Shown piece by piece: positions 36,100-45,449 of a stretch of 64,000 bases of DNA. The notes under the pieces were generated by a model. That model made no database searches. It was not told the DNA's origin and saw only the letters and a program-made list of their open reading frames with translations. Source of the stretch: Actinoplanes subtropicus. GTDB lineage: Bacteria; Actinomycetota; Actinomycetes; Mycobacteriales; Micromonosporaceae. How positions within the stretch are numbered: position 1 is the stretch's first letter; each line of letters opens with the position of its first letter. The position numbers and the translations under genes are program-made. The stretch lies in NCBI RefSeq assembly GCF_000721705.1, contig NZ_JOJL01000021.1, positions 372,001 to 436,000 of the forward strand. The letters are read 5' to 3'.

Positions 36100-36726
36100 A
36101 TGAAGGCTATCGGCAACAGGGAAAGACGTGTCCTCCAACTCTTCACCGGTCTGGTGCTCTACGGCTTCAGCATGGCCTTCATGGTGCAGTCCGATCTTGG
36201 TCTCAATCCGTGGGACGTTTTCCATCAAGGCCTTTCCAAAGTCACCGGGATCAGCTTCGGGTGGGTGGTGATCCTGCTCGGCATCCCGATCCTGCTGCTG
36301 TGGATCCCGCTGCGGCAGCGCCCCGGCTTCGGCACGATCGCGAACCTCGTGGTGATCGGCTTCGTGGTGAACGGGGCGCTGGCCGTGCTCCCGGCCGGCG
36401 TCGGCATCCCGGCCCGGGTCGGCTACCTGGTGGCCGGCGTCCTGGTCAACGGGCTCGCCACCGGGCTGTACATCGGCGCGAACCTGGGCTCGGGCCCGCG
36501 CGACGGCCTGATGACCGGGATCGTCAAGCGCTTCCCGCGGCTCTCCATCCGCCTGGTTCGTACCACTATCGAGTTGTCCGTCCTCGGCGTCGGCTTCCTG
36601 CTGGGCGGCACGGTCGGGATCGGCACCGTCGCGTACGCGCTCGGAATCGGCCCTTTGGTGCAGTTGTTCCTCCCGCTTTGCACCGTCGAGCCGGTCCCGC
36701 GGACACAACTGGCCTCAGTGGACTGA
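36100..36726 (+). CDS. yczE: YczE/YitT-family membrane protein
   Basis: A 208-aa integral membrane protein with about five hydrophobic segments, including LQLFTGLVLYGFSMAFMVQS, VVILLGIPILLLWIPLR and YLVAGVLVNGLATGLYIGAN. The motifs MVQSDLGLNPWDVFHQGLSK and LGSGPRDGLMTGIVKRF are typical of YczE. Its molecular role is unknown; it recurs beside MocR regulators. Start ATG 36100 gives MKAIGNRERR; SD is weak. It is divergent from, and presumably activated by, the MocR protein next door. Confidence 0.88.
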   Translation: MKAIGNRERRVLQLFTGLVLYGFSMAFMVQSDLGLNPWDVFHQGLSKVTGISFGWVVILLGIPILLLWIPLRQRPGFGTIANLVVIGFVVNGALAVLPAGVGIPARVGYLVAGVLVNGLATGLYIGANLGSGPRDGLMTGIVKRFPRLSIRLVRTTIELSVLGVGFLLGGTVGIGTVAYALGIGPLVQLFLPLCTVEPVPRTQLASVD

Positions 36727-36792
36727 CACAGGTCAGTGATCATCCGGACACATTTGCTTCCGGGCGCGGCGTAGGCGCGGCATCATTGCCGC

Positions 36793-37221
36793 ATGGGGGC
36801 TGGCGGCTGGCAATGGAACGACGCTTGGATCTTCGTGTCCGCGGTCATTGCCGAGCGCCTCGAGCGCGACCGCGCCGCGCACGCCGCCCTGCCGATCACC
36901 GGGGCCGGCCTGGCCGACGTGCTGGCCGCCGCCGACTTCCTGCACCACGCGGTCCCCAGCCGCCAGGAGCTGCAAGATTCGGTACGCCGCCTGGCCGGCG
37001 CCGGGCTGCTGATCGTCGAGGACGACCTGATCGAGGTGGCGCCGGCCGGCGAGCAGCTGTGGCGGACCCGCCCGTTCAGCGGCCTGTCGTCGGCCGTGAT
37101 GACCCTTCAGACCCAGCTAAATCGTGCCAGCACGCCGGGCGAGTCGGATTGGACGCTCGACGAGAAGACGTACAACGCCGCGATCCGGGAGTATTCGCTG
37201 CGCCTCGCCGACGGCCGCTGA
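36793..37221 (+). CDS. Conserved hypothetical protein, winged-helix-like
   Basis: A 142-aa soluble protein. The segment ADFLHHAVPSRQELQDSVRR, then LAGAGLLIVEDDLIEVAPAG has the helix-turn-helix plus beta-hairpin look of a winged helix; the rest is helical. I do not recognise a named family. Its stop lies 1 bp from the hisF stop (convergent). A role in transcription is possible but not shown. Confidence 0.65.
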   Translation: MGAGGWQWNDAWIFVSAVIAERLERDRAAHAALPITGAGLADVLAAADFLHHAVPSRQELQDSVRRLAGAGLLIVEDDLIEVAPAGEQLWRTRPFSGLSSAVMTLQTQLNRASTPGESDWTLDEKTYNAAIREYSLRLADGR

Positions 37222-37222
37222 G

Positions 37223-37984
37223 TTATCGGACCGGGTGGCCGGCCGCCCGGAGGCTCTCCTTGACCTCGCCGATGCTGAGGTCTCCGAAGTGGAAGACGCT
37301 GGCCGCCAGCACCGCGTCGGCACCCGCCGCCACGGCCGGCGGGAAGTGCTCGACCGCGCCCGCGCCGCCGCTCGCGATCACCGGGATGTCGACGACCGCG
37401 CGCACCTCCTCGATCAGCTCGAGGTCGAAGCCGGCCTTGGTGCCGTCCGCGTCCATCGAGTTGAGCAGGATCTCCCCGGCGCCCAGCTCGGCAACCGTGC
37501 GGGCCCACGCGATCGCGTCCAGCCCCGCGCTGCGCCGGCCGCCGTGCGTGGTGACCTCCCAGCCGCTGGGCTGCTCCGCCGAGCGCCGCACGTCGAGCGA
37601 GAGCACGAGCACCTGGTTGCCGAACCGCTCGGCGATCTCCCGGATCAACTCGGGCCGCTTGATCGCCGCCGTGTTCACTCCCACCTTGTCGGCGCCGGCG
37701 CGCAGCAGCACGTCCACATCCTCGACCGAGCGCACCCCGCCACCCACGGTGAGCGGGATGAAAACACTTTCCGCCGTACGCCGGACCACGTCGAGCATGG
37801 TGCCGCGGTCATCCGAGGAGGCGGTCACGTCGAGAAAGGTCAGCTCGTCCGCCCCGGCCGCGTCATAGGCGGCGGCCAGTTCCACGGGGTCGCCGGCATC
37901 GCGCAGGTCGACGAAGTTGACCCCCTTCACCACCCGCCCGTTGTCGACGTCGAGACAGGGGATAACACGCACCGCCACACTCAT
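37223..37984 (-). CDS. hisF: Imidazole glycerol phosphate synthase, cyclase subunit
   Basis: HisF uses ammonia from HisH to convert PRFAR to imidazole glycerol phosphate and AICAR. The 253-aa TIM barrel has the catalytic Asp residues in [15 protein letters not shown] and [14 protein letters not shown], and the phosphate loops [11 protein letters not shown] and [11 protein letters not shown]. The ATG gives [12 protein letters not shown]. It is separated from hisH and priA by about 4 kb of accessory genes, and from hisI by about 27 kb, so it is transcribed on its own. Confidence 0.97.
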   Translation of the reverse strand: MSVAVRVIPCLDVDNGRVVKGVNFVDLRDAGDPVELAAAYDAAGADELTFLDVTASSDDRGTMLDVVRRTAESVFIPLTVGGGVRSVEDVDVLLRAGADKVGVNTAAIKRPELIREIAERFGNQVLVLSLDVRRSAEQPSGWEVTTHGGRRSAGLDAIAWARTVAELGAGEILLNSMDADGTKAGFDLELIEEVRAVVDIPVIASGGAGAVEHFPPAVAAGADAVLAASVFHFGDLSIGEVKESLRAAGHPVR

Positions 37985-38072
37985 GCGACCAGCGTAGTTA
38001 CCCGTCCGGCCCGATCTCCGGCGCCCTCTCCCGCGCCGCCGTGATCGCCTGACTGCAAACACGATCCCATTC

Positions 38073-38678
38073 TCAGGCTCTCGTCCCCGACGCGTGCCTG
38101 GTCCGCCAGGTGGTTTTCTTGGCCTGGTTCCCGCAGGTGTCCATGGAGCACCAACGCCGGTTGCCCGGGCGGGACGTGTCGACGAACCAGGCGGCGCAAG
38201 CCGGCCCGGCGCAGGCGCGGACCCGCTGCAGCATCGGTGAGGTCGCCAGGGTCAGGGCATCGCGGGCGATGTCGGCGAGAACCGCGCCGACCGGGTCGGC
38301 CGCGGTGTAGATCAGCGTGCCGTGCTCGTCGAGTACCGGCACCGGCGGCACCGCGGCGGCCGCCCGGTTCAGCAACGCGCGGTCGTCCGCGGGGCATGCG
38401 CCTGGACCGCGCTCGCCGCGGGCCGCCACCAGGAGCGCATGCACGGCCTCCCGTACCTCCCTCGCCCGGTGCAGCACGGCCTCGCTGGGGAGCGGGACGA
38501 CGGCACCGTCGGGATACGGGCCAAGTTGGGCGACCCAGGCGGACAGGGCGGCCGGTGTATCCAGCTCCTCAGTGGCGCTGTCCGAGCCACGCAGCCGCAG
38601 GGTGCGCATGAAGTCCAGGCAGATCCGTCCGGAGCCGCTGCGGAATGGGGGAACCGGTGGCGCGGGCGAGACAGCCAT
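38073..38678 (-). CDS. CGNR zinc-finger regulator (ABATE domain)
   Basis: A 201-aa protein with an N-terminal ABATE stress-response domain ([23 protein letters not shown]) and a C-terminal CGNR zinc finger: [40 protein letters not shown]. The four Cys are present; the CGNR tetrapeptide reads CGNQ. Such proteins are stress-linked DNA-binding regulators in actinobacteria. It is divergent from an MFS transporter with ACCGGTT palindromes between them and probably represses that gene. Confidence 0.87.
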   Translation of the reverse strand: MAVSPAPPVPPFRSGSGRICLDFMRTLRLRGSDSATEELDTPAALSAWVAQLGPYPDGAVVPLPSEAVLHRAREVREAVHALLVAARGERGPGACPADDRALLNRAAAAVPPVPVLDEHGTLIYTAADPVGAVLADIARDALTLATSPMLQRVRACAGPACAAWFVDTSRPGNRRWCSMDTCGNQAKKTTWRTRHASGTRA

Positions 38679-38697
38679 GCGAAGCAGCCTACTGCGG

Positions 38698-38740
38698 AAC
38701 CGGTTTTACTGGTACCTTGACGACACCGGTTAAACCGGTT
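38698..38740. promoter_or_regulatory. AACCGGTT operator-like repeats
   Basis: AACCGGTT (38698-38705) and the near-perfect palindrome ACCGGTTAAACCGGTT (38725-38740) lie between the CGNR regulator and the MFS gene. They are the probable binding sites of the CGNR protein. Confidence 0.5.
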
Positions 38741-38770
38741 CCTGCTTTCTCCCCGGTCGAGGTGTGTGTC

Positions 38771-40021
38771 ATGGCTCCGGGCGTCTGCCAAGCTTCGCCG
38801 TCGGCGTTGAAGCGGTCCCTGATCCTGCTTCTCTCGGTCGCCTGCGGCATCGCGGTGGCCAACATCTACTTCCCCCAGGCGATCAGCCCGCTGATCGCGG
38901 ATGACCTGCACGTGCGCCCCGCCTCCGCGGCCGTGGCGGTCACCTGCGCCCAGCTCGGCTACGCCGCGGGCATCTTTCTTCTCGTACCTCTGGGCGACCG
39001 GCTCCGCCACCGCGGACTGATCACTACCCTGCTGCTGATGACCTGCGCGGGTCTCGCGCTCGCCGGGACGGCCCCCTCGCTCCCCGTCCTCGCCGTCGCC
39101 AGCGCCCTGGTCGGCCTGACCACGGTCGTGCCGCAGATCCTCATTCCCATGGCGGCCGGCCTCACCGACCCGCAGCGTCGCGGCGCCGTCACCGGAACGT
39201 TGCTCTCCGGCCTGATCGGTGGCATCCTGCTGGCCCGGACGTTCTCCGGCACCCTGGGCGAATGGCTCGGCTGGCGGTGGCCCTATCTCGTCGCCGCCGC
39301 GATGGCCATGATCCTCGCACTCGCGATGGCAACCGCCCTCCCGCACACGACACCGAGCACCGACCAGCGCTACCCGGCCCTCCTGGCGGCCACCCTGCAC
39401 CTTCTACGCACCGAACCGCTGCTGCGCCGCTCGTGCCAGTACCAGGTCCTGATGTTCGCCGCGTTCAGCGCCGCCTGGACCGCGCTTGCCCTGTTCATCA
39501 CCGGCCCGCACTACGGCCTGGGCACCCCGGCGGTGGGTGTGCTCGCCCTGGTAGGCGCGGTCAGCATGCTCGCCACGCCGGTCGCCGGCCGGCGCACCGA
39601 TCGCCGCGGCCCCGACGCCGTCAGCCCGGTGTGCATGGTGGGCGCCGTCGCTGCGGGCGCGCTGCTGCTCACCGGTCAGCGGGGTGGAGCCGTCGGACTG
39701 GTCGGCTTGGGCGCGGGGATGCTGCTGCTCGATGTGGCCGTGCAGTCCGGCCAGGTCGCCAACCAGGCCCGCATATTCGCCGTGCGACCGGAGGCCCGCG
39801 CGCGGCTCAACACCGCGTACATGACCTGCGCTTTCCTGGGCGGCAGCGCCGGTTCCTGGCTCGGGGTCCGTAGTTACTCCACCTTCGGCTGGAACGGCGT
39901 TTGTGGCCTGGTCGCACTCCTGGCCGGTCTGGCCCTGCTCCGTCACGTCCTGCGAAGCCGGGAGGTCACGGCCAAAGACGCACCAGTGCCCGCACCCGCT
40001 GGGCACGACGGCGCGGCATAG
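38771..40021 (+). CDS. MFS transporter (YnfM/AraJ-like)
   Basis: A 416-aa MFS exporter with about 12 helices: SLILLLSVACGIAVANIYFP, then QAISPLIADDL as in the YnfM/CynX-like group, motif LVPLGDRLRHRGLITTLLLM in loop 2-3, and VVPQILIPMAAGLTDPQRRG. GAGGTG lies about 6 nt before the ATG. It is divergent from the CGNR regulator. Downstream is the inverted copy of the ~116-bp repeat. Probable efflux of a small toxic compound. Confidence 0.87.
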   Translation: MAPGVCQASPSALKRSLILLLSVACGIAVANIYFPQAISPLIADDLHVRPASAAVAVTCAQLGYAAGIFLLVPLGDRLRHRGLITTLLLMTCAGLALAGTAPSLPVLAVASALVGLTTVVPQILIPMAAGLTDPQRRGAVTGTLLSGLIGGILLARTFSGTLGEWLGWRWPYLVAAAMAMILALAMATALPHTTPSTDQRYPALLAATLHLLRTEPLLRRSCQYQVLMFAAFSAAWTALALFITGPHYGLGTPAVGVLALVGAVSMLATPVAGRRTDRRGPDAVSPVCMVGAVAAGALLLTGQRGGAVGLVGLGAGMLLLDVAVQSGQVANQARIFAVRPEARARLNTAYMTCAFLGGSAGSWLGVRSYSTFGWNGVCGLVALLAGLALLRHVLRSREVTAKDAPVPAPAGHDGAA

Positions 40022-40023
40022 GT

Positions 40024-40120
40024 GGTCTTGGGCCGGGCCCGCCCGGCGGCCGGGGTCGGGGCCGGTATGTGCGGCTAGCGGCCCTGGCGCGCCGGGGACC
40101 TGTCGGACGCTCGTACGGTC
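40024..40120 (-). repeat. Dispersed intergenic repeat, family 1, copy 3 (inverted)
   Basis: The reverse complement starts GACCGTACG and ends GGGCCCGGCCCAAGACC, like the other copies; the middle is more diverged (the CCGGTGTGCCCGGGCCGC part is only partly kept). Its left part lies between two convergent genes and its right part encodes the last ~14 codons and stop of the EamA gene. Confidence 0.65.
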
Positions 40121-41034
40121 GGAGCGGCGGAAGTGAAAGTCGGAACTTGCGCACGACGGACCGGGCGGGTGCGGGTCAGGCCGAGCAGGATGCCGCCGAT
40201 CACGAGGGTGCCGCCGAGCAGGTCGAGCGGGGTGATGTGCTCGCCGAGCAAGAGGGCGGCGGAGGCCAGGCCGAAGAACGGGACGAGCATGGAGAACGGG
40301 GCCACGGTCGCTGGGCCGTAGCGGCGGAGCAGGAAGCCCCAGGCGGCGAAGCCCACGAGGGTCGAGATCAAGGCGACGTAGAGCACGGCCAGCACCGCTT
40401 GGCCGTCGATCGCGCGCAGGGCCGCCAGGTCGGTCGAGGGGCCGTCGATCAGCAGGGACAGCAGGACCAGCGGGCCGGAGGCGATCGCGCTCGCCCAGAC
40501 CATGAAGCGCAGCGTGTCGGGTGGGGCGGCCTTGCGGGCGACGACGTTGGACAGGCCCCAGGCGGCGGCCGCACCGATGATCAGGAGGAAGGCGCCGACC
40601 GGGGCGGTCATGCCAGTGGCGACGACGCCGATGCCGATCAGGGCGACGAGCAGGCCGATCACCTGGAGGCGGCGGGGGCGTTCGCGCAGCAGCAGGGCGG
40701 CGAAGAGGACCGTGAAGATCGGCTGGCTCTGCAGGACCAGGGAGCTGAGGCCGGCCGGCATTCCGGCGGCCATGCCGGCGAAGAGCAGGGTGAACTTGAC
40801 CACGCCGAGGATCAGGCCGGTGGCGACGATCCAGCGCCACGGGACCTGCGGGCGGCCGACCAGGAACAGGGCCGGGAACGCGGCGAGGGTGAAGCGCAGC
40901 GCGTTGAACATCAGGGGCGGGAAGTGGTCGAGGCCGGTCTCGATGGCGACGAAGTTGATGCCCCAGATCGCCATCACGGCGACGGCGAGGGCGATGTCAC
41001 GAGGTCTCACAACGAAGAGCCTGCGGGACGCCAT
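40075..41034 (-). CDS. EamA/RhaT-family exporter (DMT superfamily)
   Basis: A 319-aa membrane protein with ten hydrophobic helices in two EamA repeats: ALAVAVMAIWGINFVAIETG at the start, LSSLVLQSQPIFTVLFAALL closing the first repeat, and FSMLVPFFGLASAALLLGEH, the same position of the second. The C-terminal ~25 residues (after LTRTRPVRRAQV) are hydrophilic and run into a dispersed repeat. It is divergent from a LysR regulator, as often seen for amino-acid or metabolite exporters (RhtA/YdcZ-like). Confidence 0.9.
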   Translation of the reverse strand: MASRRLFVVRPRDIALAVAVMAIWGINFVAIETGLDHFPPLMFNALRFTLAAFPALFLVGRPQVPWRWIVATGLILGVVKFTLLFAGMAAGMPAGLSSLVLQSQPIFTVLFAALLLRERPRRLQVIGLLVALIGIGVVATGMTAPVGAFLLIIGAAAAWGLSNVVARKAAPPDTLRFMVWASAIASGPLVLLSLLIDGPSTDLAALRAIDGQAVLAVLYVALISTLVGFAAWGFLLRRYGPATVAPFSMLVPFFGLASAALLLGEHITPLDLLGGTLVIGGILLGLTRTRPVRRAQVPTFTSAAPTVRASDRSPARQGR

Positions 41035-41039
41035 GCATT

Positions 41040-41058
41040 AGCACCATCGAATAGTGCT
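41040..41058. promoter_or_regulatory. LysR operator-like inverted repeat
   Basis: AGCAC (41040-41044) and GTGCT (41054-41058) face each other across 9 bp in the 48-bp gap between EamA and LysR. The length and position fit a LysR recognition site serving both genes. Confidence 0.45.
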
Positions 41059-41082
41059 GCACCGAGGATGTAGGGTCGCTAC

Positions 41083-42006
41083 ATGATTGACCTGGGCCGC
41101 CTGCGCGCGCTGCATGCCGTGGCCAGCTACAAGACGGTGCTGGCGGCGGGCGAGGCGCTGCATTGCACCCCGTCCGCGGTCTCCCAGCAGCTTGCCAAGC
41201 TGGAGCGGGAGACCGGCACCACACTGGTCGAGAAGGACGGGCGCGGTCTGCGGCTGACCGAGGCCGGCCGGCTGCTCGCCCAGCACGCCGAGCGGGTCAT
41301 GGCCACCGTCGACGAGGCCGAGGCGGCGCTGGCGGCGCACCGGGACACGGTGGTCGGCCGGCTCACCGTGGTCGCCTTCGCCACCGCGTGCCGGGCGTTG
41401 CTGCCGTGGGCGCTGCACAAGCTCGCGGCCGAGCACCCGCAGCTGTCCACCGGGCTGATCGAGGCGAACCCGCACGAGGGGCTGGAGGCGCTGCACCGCG
41501 GGCATGTCGACCTGGCCGTGCTCGACGACTGGCCCGAGGTAGCGCTGCGCTACCCGCCCGGCATCGCGCATGTGGAACTGGGCTGGGACGTGGCCGACCT
41601 GATCGTGCCGAGCGGGCACGCCACCGCCGGCACCACGACGCTGGCGCAACTCGGGAGCGAGCGGTGGATCTCGGCGAAGGCCGGGGACATCTGCCACGAG
41701 TGGCTGGTCCGGGTGCTGCCGGGGGTCCAACCGGATTTCCACGTCGGCGAGTTCGAGACGCAGTTGACGTTGATCGCGGCCGGGTTGGGGGTGGCGATCA
41801 TCCCGCGGTTGGCGCGGCCGCCGCAGCTCCCGACAGGCGTCCGAATTGTCGCGATAAATCCGGCACCGCGACGGCGTGTCGTCGTCGCCTGGCGTGAGGC
41901 CGCCGCCGCCCGCCCGGCGATCAAGGCCGCCGAGCGGGCACTGCGCGAGTCCTGGGATCAGGCCAGCGCGGCGAGGGCCTCGCGTACGGTGAACGCCCCG
42001 GCGTAG
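41083..42006 (+). CDS. LysR-family transcriptional regulator
   Basis: A 307-aa LTTR: HTH at residues 1-60 ([40 protein letters not shown]) and a substrate-binding domain from [20 protein letters not shown] to [20 protein letters not shown]. It probably activates the divergent EamA exporter gene in response to the exported metabolite, much like the ArgP/LysG-LysE type logic. The last 49 bp overlap the 3' end of the convergent priA gene. Confidence 0.92.
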   Translation: MIDLGRLRALHAVASYKTVLAAGEALHCTPSAVSQQLAKLERETGTTLVEKDGRGLRLTEAGRLLAQHAERVMATVDEAEAALAAHRDTVVGRLTVVAFATACRALLPWALHKLAAEHPQLSTGLIEANPHEGLEALHRGHVDLAVLDDWPEVALRYPPGIAHVELGWDVADLIVPSGHATAGTTTLAQLGSERWISAKAGDICHEWLVRVLPGVQPDFHVGEFETQLTLIAAGLGVAIIPRLARPPQLPTGVRIVAINPAPRRRVVVAWREAAAARPAIKAAERALRESWDQASAARASRTVNAPA

Positions 42007-42677
42007 AGCGCCTTCCCGGCGATCACGCCCTCCACCCCGACCGGCTCCAGCGTCGCCAGCGCGCGCAGGTCGTCCAGCGTGGACACGCCGCCGCTCGCGA
42101 TGATCGGCTTGTCGGTGGCCGCGCACACCTCGCGGAGCAGCTCCACGTTCGGCCCGCGCATCATGCCGTCCTTGGTGATGTCGGTGACGACGTACCGGGC
42201 CGCGCCCGCCTTGTCGAGCCGGGCCAGCACCTCGTACAGGTCGCCGCCGTCGCGGGTCCAGCCGCGCGCCGACAGGGTGCGGCCGCGCACATCAAGCCCT
42301 ATCGCCACGCGGTCGCCGTACTCGCCGCAGACCCGGTCGCACCACTCCGGGTCCTCCAGCGCGGCGGTGCCGATGTTGACCCGGGCCGCGCCGGTGGCCA
42401 GGGCCCGGGTCAGCGACTCGTCGTCCCGGATGCCGCCGGACAGCTCGACTTTGACGTCCAGCCGGCCCACCACGCCCGCGAGCAGGTCGGCGTTCGAGCC
42501 GCGCCCGAACGCCGCGTCCAGGTCGACCAGGTGCACCCACTCGGCGCCGTCGTTCTGCCAGGCGAGCGCGGCCTCGAGCGGGTCGCCATAGGAGGTCTCC
42601 GAGCCGGCGGCGCCCTGGACGAGGCGTACCGCCTGACCGTCGGCGACGTCGACGGCAGGAAGCAGGACAAGTGTCAC
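41958..42677 (-). CDS. priA: Phosphoribosyl isomerase A (HisA/TrpF dual enzyme)
   Basis: PriA isomerises both ProFAR (histidine) and phosphoribosyl-anthranilate (tryptophan) in actinobacteria that lack trpF. No trpF is visible in this window, which fits a dual role. The 239-aa TIM barrel shows [18 protein letters not shown] (catalytic Asp), [27 protein letters not shown] and [15 protein letters not shown] (second Asp), then [16 protein letters not shown] lies 6 nt before the GTG. It is the distal gene of the hisD-priA cluster and links the two pathways whose genes surround it. Confidence 0.95.
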   Translation of the reverse strand: MTLVLLPAVDVADGQAVRLVQGAAGSETSYGDPLEAALAWQNDGAEWVHLVDLDAAFGRGSNADLLAGVVGRLDVKVELSGGIRDDESLTRALATGAARVNIGTAALEDPEWCDRVCGEYGDRVAIGLDVRGRTLSARGWTRDGGDLYEVLARLDKAGAARYVVTDITKDGMMRGPNVELLREVCAATDKPIIASGGVSTLDDLRALATLEPVGVEGVIAGKALYAGAFTVREALAALA

Positions 42678-42686
42678 TTTATCTCC

Positions 42687-43004
42687 TTATGCCCGTTTAC
42701 CGAAGATCAAGACGACCAGGGCGGGCAGGGCCATGACGATCACGATGGTGAGCACGACGCGCAGCGCCAGATCCGACACCAGCAGCCAGACCGCCGCCGC
42801 GGCGAGCAGCGGCACCAGCACGATGCCGATCCGCTCGCCGCGGCTGCGCCGGTAGATCCGTCCCGGCCGGCCGACGCGCGGGGTCAGCCGCCGGACCATG
42901 ATGCGACGCCGCTGCCGGCGGGCCACCTTGCGGGCACGGGCCGCCTTCTCCCGCTCCAGCACGGCGAGCCGCTCGGCGCGGCGTCGGGCACGCTCCTTGG
43001 ACAC
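42687..43004 (-). CDS. Small membrane protein of the his operon
   Basis: A 105-aa protein: a very basic N-terminal half (MSKERARRRAERLAVLEREK, then repeated Arg-rich stretches) and two hydrophobic segments near the C-terminus (IGIVLVPLLAAAAVWLLVSD, VVLTIVIVMALPALVVLIFG). It lies between hisH and priA with 6- and 9-bp gaps, so it is co-transcribed. Function unknown; the topology suggests a cytoplasmic basic domain at the membrane. Confidence 0.75.
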   Translation of the reverse strand: MSKERARRRAERLAVLEREKAARARKVARRQRRRIMVRRLTPRVGRPGRIYRRSRGERIGIVLVPLLAAAAVWLLVSDLALRVVLTIVIVMALPALVVLIFGKRA

Positions 43005-43010
43005 CGGCCG

Positions 43011-43631
43011 CTACAGCCCGGCGACCCAGTTGCGCAGCAGCGCATAGCCGGCGTCCGCCGACTTCTCCGGGTGGAACTGCGCGACGGCGAGACTGCCCAG
43101 CTCGACCGCGGCCGCGAAGGGCTCGTCGTGGCTCGCGGTGGTCACCTTGGCGCCGGCTTTCCGCAAAAGATCAAGGTCCGAGGCCGCGTACGAGTGGACA
43201 AAGTAGAAGCGGGTCCCCGGCTCGACCCCCTCAAACAAATCGGAATTGTCCGAAATATCGACGGTATTCCAGCCCATGTGCGGGATGCGCTCCGCTTTCA
43301 GCTTCGTCACCACGCCGGGCAGCAGGCCGAGCCCCTTCGTCTCGACGCCGTGCTCGACGCCCGAGTCGAAGAAGATCTGCATGCCGACGCAGACGCCCAG
43401 GGTCGGCCTCCCGGCGGCGACCCGGTCGGCGATCATCGGACCGGCGCCCAGCTCCTCGATGCCGGCCATGCACGCCGCATAGGCCCCCACGCCCGGCACG
43501 AACAGCCCGTCGGCCTCCGCCGCCGCCTCCAGGTCGCTGGTCACCGTCACCTCCACGCCGGTGCGGGCCACCGCCCGCTCCGCCGAGCGCAGGTTGCCCG
43601 ACCCGTAGTCGAGGACGACCACCCGCGTCAT
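43011..43631 (-). CDS. hisH: Imidazole glycerol phosphate synthase, glutaminase subunit
   Basis: HisH hydrolyses glutamine and channels ammonia to HisF. The 206-aa class I amidotransferase has the nucleophile in TLGVCVGMQIFFDSG (Cys near residue 83), IPHMGWNTVD, YFVHSYAA and the catalytic His-x-Glu in AVAQFHPEKSADAG. The ATG overlaps the stop of the preceding 50-aa gene by 4 bp; the open frame extends further upstream only through hisB. Its partner hisF is not adjacent in this genome. Confidence 0.97.
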   Translation of the reverse strand: MTRVVVLDYGSGNLRSAERAVARTGVEVTVTSDLEAAAEADGLFVPGVGAYAACMAGIEELGAGPMIADRVAAGRPTLGVCVGMQIFFDSGVEHGVETKGLGLLPGVVTKLKAERIPHMGWNTVDISDNSDLFEGVEPGTRFYFVHSYAASDLDLLRKAGAKVTTASHDEPFAAAVELGSLAVAQFHPEKSADAGYALLRNWVAGL

Positions 43632-43780
43632 GACGGCAGCAACCAGGCGACGCCACCCGCGGCGGCCAGCGCCGCGAGCACCCCGACCACGCCCACGCTG
43701 AACTTCGTCGCGCCCGACCGGACCAGCTGCACGACCCCGCCGGCCAGGAAGCCGGCCACCAGGAACAGCACGATCGCCAT
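43628..43780 (-). CDS. 50-aa single-domain membrane protein in the his operon
   Basis: A very short gene between hisB and hisH. It encodes [20 protein letters not shown], then RSGATKFSVGVVGVLAALAA and AGGVAWLLPS: two hydrophobic segments separated by a small basic loop. The ATG overlaps the hisB stop and its stop overlaps the hisH start, both by 4 bp, strong evidence that it is translated. I cannot assign a function. Confidence 0.75.
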   Translation of the reverse strand: MAIVLFLVAGFLAGGVVQLVRSGATKFSVGVVGVLAALAAAGGVAWLLPS

Positions 43781-44391
43781 CAGAGCACGCCCTTCGTCGA
43801 GGGCAGCGCGCCGGCGTTCCGCGGGTCGATCTCGACGGCCTCGCGCAGCGCCCGGGAGAACGCCTTGAACTGCGCCTCCACCACGTGGTGCGCATCCGGC
43901 TTGCCGCCGTCGCGGGCCGCGCGGAGCACGCTCACGTGCAGCGTGACCCGGGCGGCGAAGCCGAACGACTCGAAGATGTGCCGGGTCATGCTGGTCGGGT
44001 AGACCGGGCCGATGTACGGCGCCAGCTCCGGCTCGTCGTGCACCACGTACGGCCGGCCGGACAGGTCGACGGCCGCCCGGCAGAGCACCTCGTCCATCGG
44101 GATGGTGGCCGAACCGTACCGCCGGATGCCGGCCTTGTCGCCCAGCGCCCGGGCGAACGCCTCGCCCAGCGCGATGGCGGTGTCCTCCATCGTGTGGTGC
44201 GCGTCGATCTCCAGGTCGCCCTCGGTGCGCACGGTCAGGTCGAAGCCGCCGTGCTTGGCGAGCTGGTTGAGCATGTGGTCGTAGAAGCCGACCCCGGTGC
44301 TGAGGTCACCCTGGCCGGTGCCGTCGAGGTCGATCTCGACGAGGACCTTGGTCTCCTTGGTGACGCGCTCCACGCGCGCTGACCGGGTCAT
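43780..44391 (-). CDS. hisB: Imidazoleglycerol-phosphate dehydratase
   Basis: HisB dehydrates imidazole glycerol phosphate to imidazole acetol phosphate using Mn. The 203-aa protein is the monofunctional form (no phosphatase domain). Both metal-binding His clusters are present: [17 protein letters not shown] and [17 protein letters not shown]; also [17 protein letters not shown]. The ATG overlaps the hisC stop by 4 bp; upstream in-frame sequence lies inside hisC and is not used. Confidence 0.97.
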   Translation of the reverse strand: MTRSARVERVTKETKVLVEIDLDGTGQGDLSTGVGFYDHMLNQLAKHGGFDLTVRTEGDLEIDAHHTMEDTAIALGEAFARALGDKAGIRRYGSATIPMDEVLCRAAVDLSGRPYVVHDEPELAPYIGPVYPTSMTRHIFESFGFAARVTLHVSVLRAARDGGKPDAHHVVEAQFKAFSRALREAVEIDPRNAGALPSTKGVL

Positions 44392-45449
44392 CTCAAAGCC
44401 TCCAGGAACGCATCGGTCTCGGCGGGGATGCCGGCGGTCACGCGCAGCCAGCCGGGCAGGCCGACGTCGCGGATCAGTACACCGCGGTCGAGCAACCGCT
44501 GCCACGCGATTTTCTGATCGCCACCCACCTCGAACAGCACGAAGTTGGCATCCGAGTCGGCCACCCGGTAGCCCGACCGGCGCAACTCATCGACGATCCG
44601 GTCGCGCTGCTCCTTGATCGCCTCGACCGTCGCGAGCAGGGCGTCGCGTTGCGCCAGTGCCGCGCGCGCGGCCGCCTGGGTCAAAGAACTGAGGTGGTAC
44701 GGGAGCCGCACCAGCTGAACCGCGTCGACGACCGCGGGATGCGCCGCGAAGTAGCCCAGCCGGCCGCCCGCGAAGCCGAACGCCTTGCTCATCGTCCGGG
44801 TCACCACCAGCCGCGGGTGGCCGGCGATCAGCCCGAGCGCGCTCGGCGTGCCGGCCCGGGCGAACTCCGCATACGCCTCATCCACCACCACCATGCCGCG
44901 CGCGTGGGCCAGCACCTCGGCGATCACCTCGGGGTCCAGCGCGGTGCCGGTCGGGTTGTTCGGCGAGCAGAGGAAGACCAGGTCGGGATCGTGCCGGGCG
45001 AGCTGCTCGCGGGCCGCCGCCGGGGTGAGCCCGAAATCCGGGTCGCGCAGCGCGCCGATCCAGCGGGTGCCGGTGCCCTGGGCGAGCAGCGGGTGCATCG
45101 AGTACGACGGGCCGAAGCCGAGCGCCGACCGACCCGGCCCGGCGAACGCCTGGAGCAGCTGCTGCTGCACCTCGTTCGACCCGTTGGCCGCCCACAGGTT
45201 CGCGGTGGTCAGGCCATGCCCGAGATAGTCGGCCAGGTCGGTACGCAGCGCCACCGCGTCCCGGTCGGGGTAGCGGTTGAGGTCGCGCAGCTCGGCCTGC
45301 AGCGCCTTGCCGATCGCGTCGGTGACCTCATCGGGCAGCGGGTACGAGTTCTCGTTGGTGTTCAGCCGGACCGCGACGTCGAGCTGCGGCGCCCCGTACG
45401 GCGACTTGCCCCGCAGGTCGTCCCGGATCGGCAGGTCGTCGATGTTCAC
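44388..45449 (-). CDS. hisC: Histidinol-phosphate aminotransferase
   Basis: HisC transaminates imidazole acetol phosphate to histidinol phosphate with PLP. The 353-aa fold-type I aminotransferase shows [55 protein letters not shown] and the PLP Lys in [16 protein letters not shown]. The GTG start overlaps the hisD stop by 4 bp. Confidence 0.97.
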   Translation of the reverse strand: MNIDDLPIRDDLRGKSPYGAPQLDVAVRLNTNENSYPLPDEVTDAIGKALQAELRDLNRYPDRDAVALRTDLADYLGHGLTTANLWAANGSNEVQQQLLQAFAGPGRSALGFGPSYSMHPLLAQGTGTRWIGALRDPDFGLTPAAAREQLARHDPDLVFLCSPNNPTGTALDPEVIAEVLAHARGMVVVDEAYAEFARAGTPSALGLIAGHPRLVVTRTMSKAFGFAGGRLGYFAAHPAVVDAVQLVRLPYHLSSLTQAAARAALAQRDALLATVEAIKEQRDRIVDELRRSGYRVADSDANFVLFEVGGDQKIAWQRLLDRGVLIRDVGLPGWLRVTAGIPAETDAFLEALR

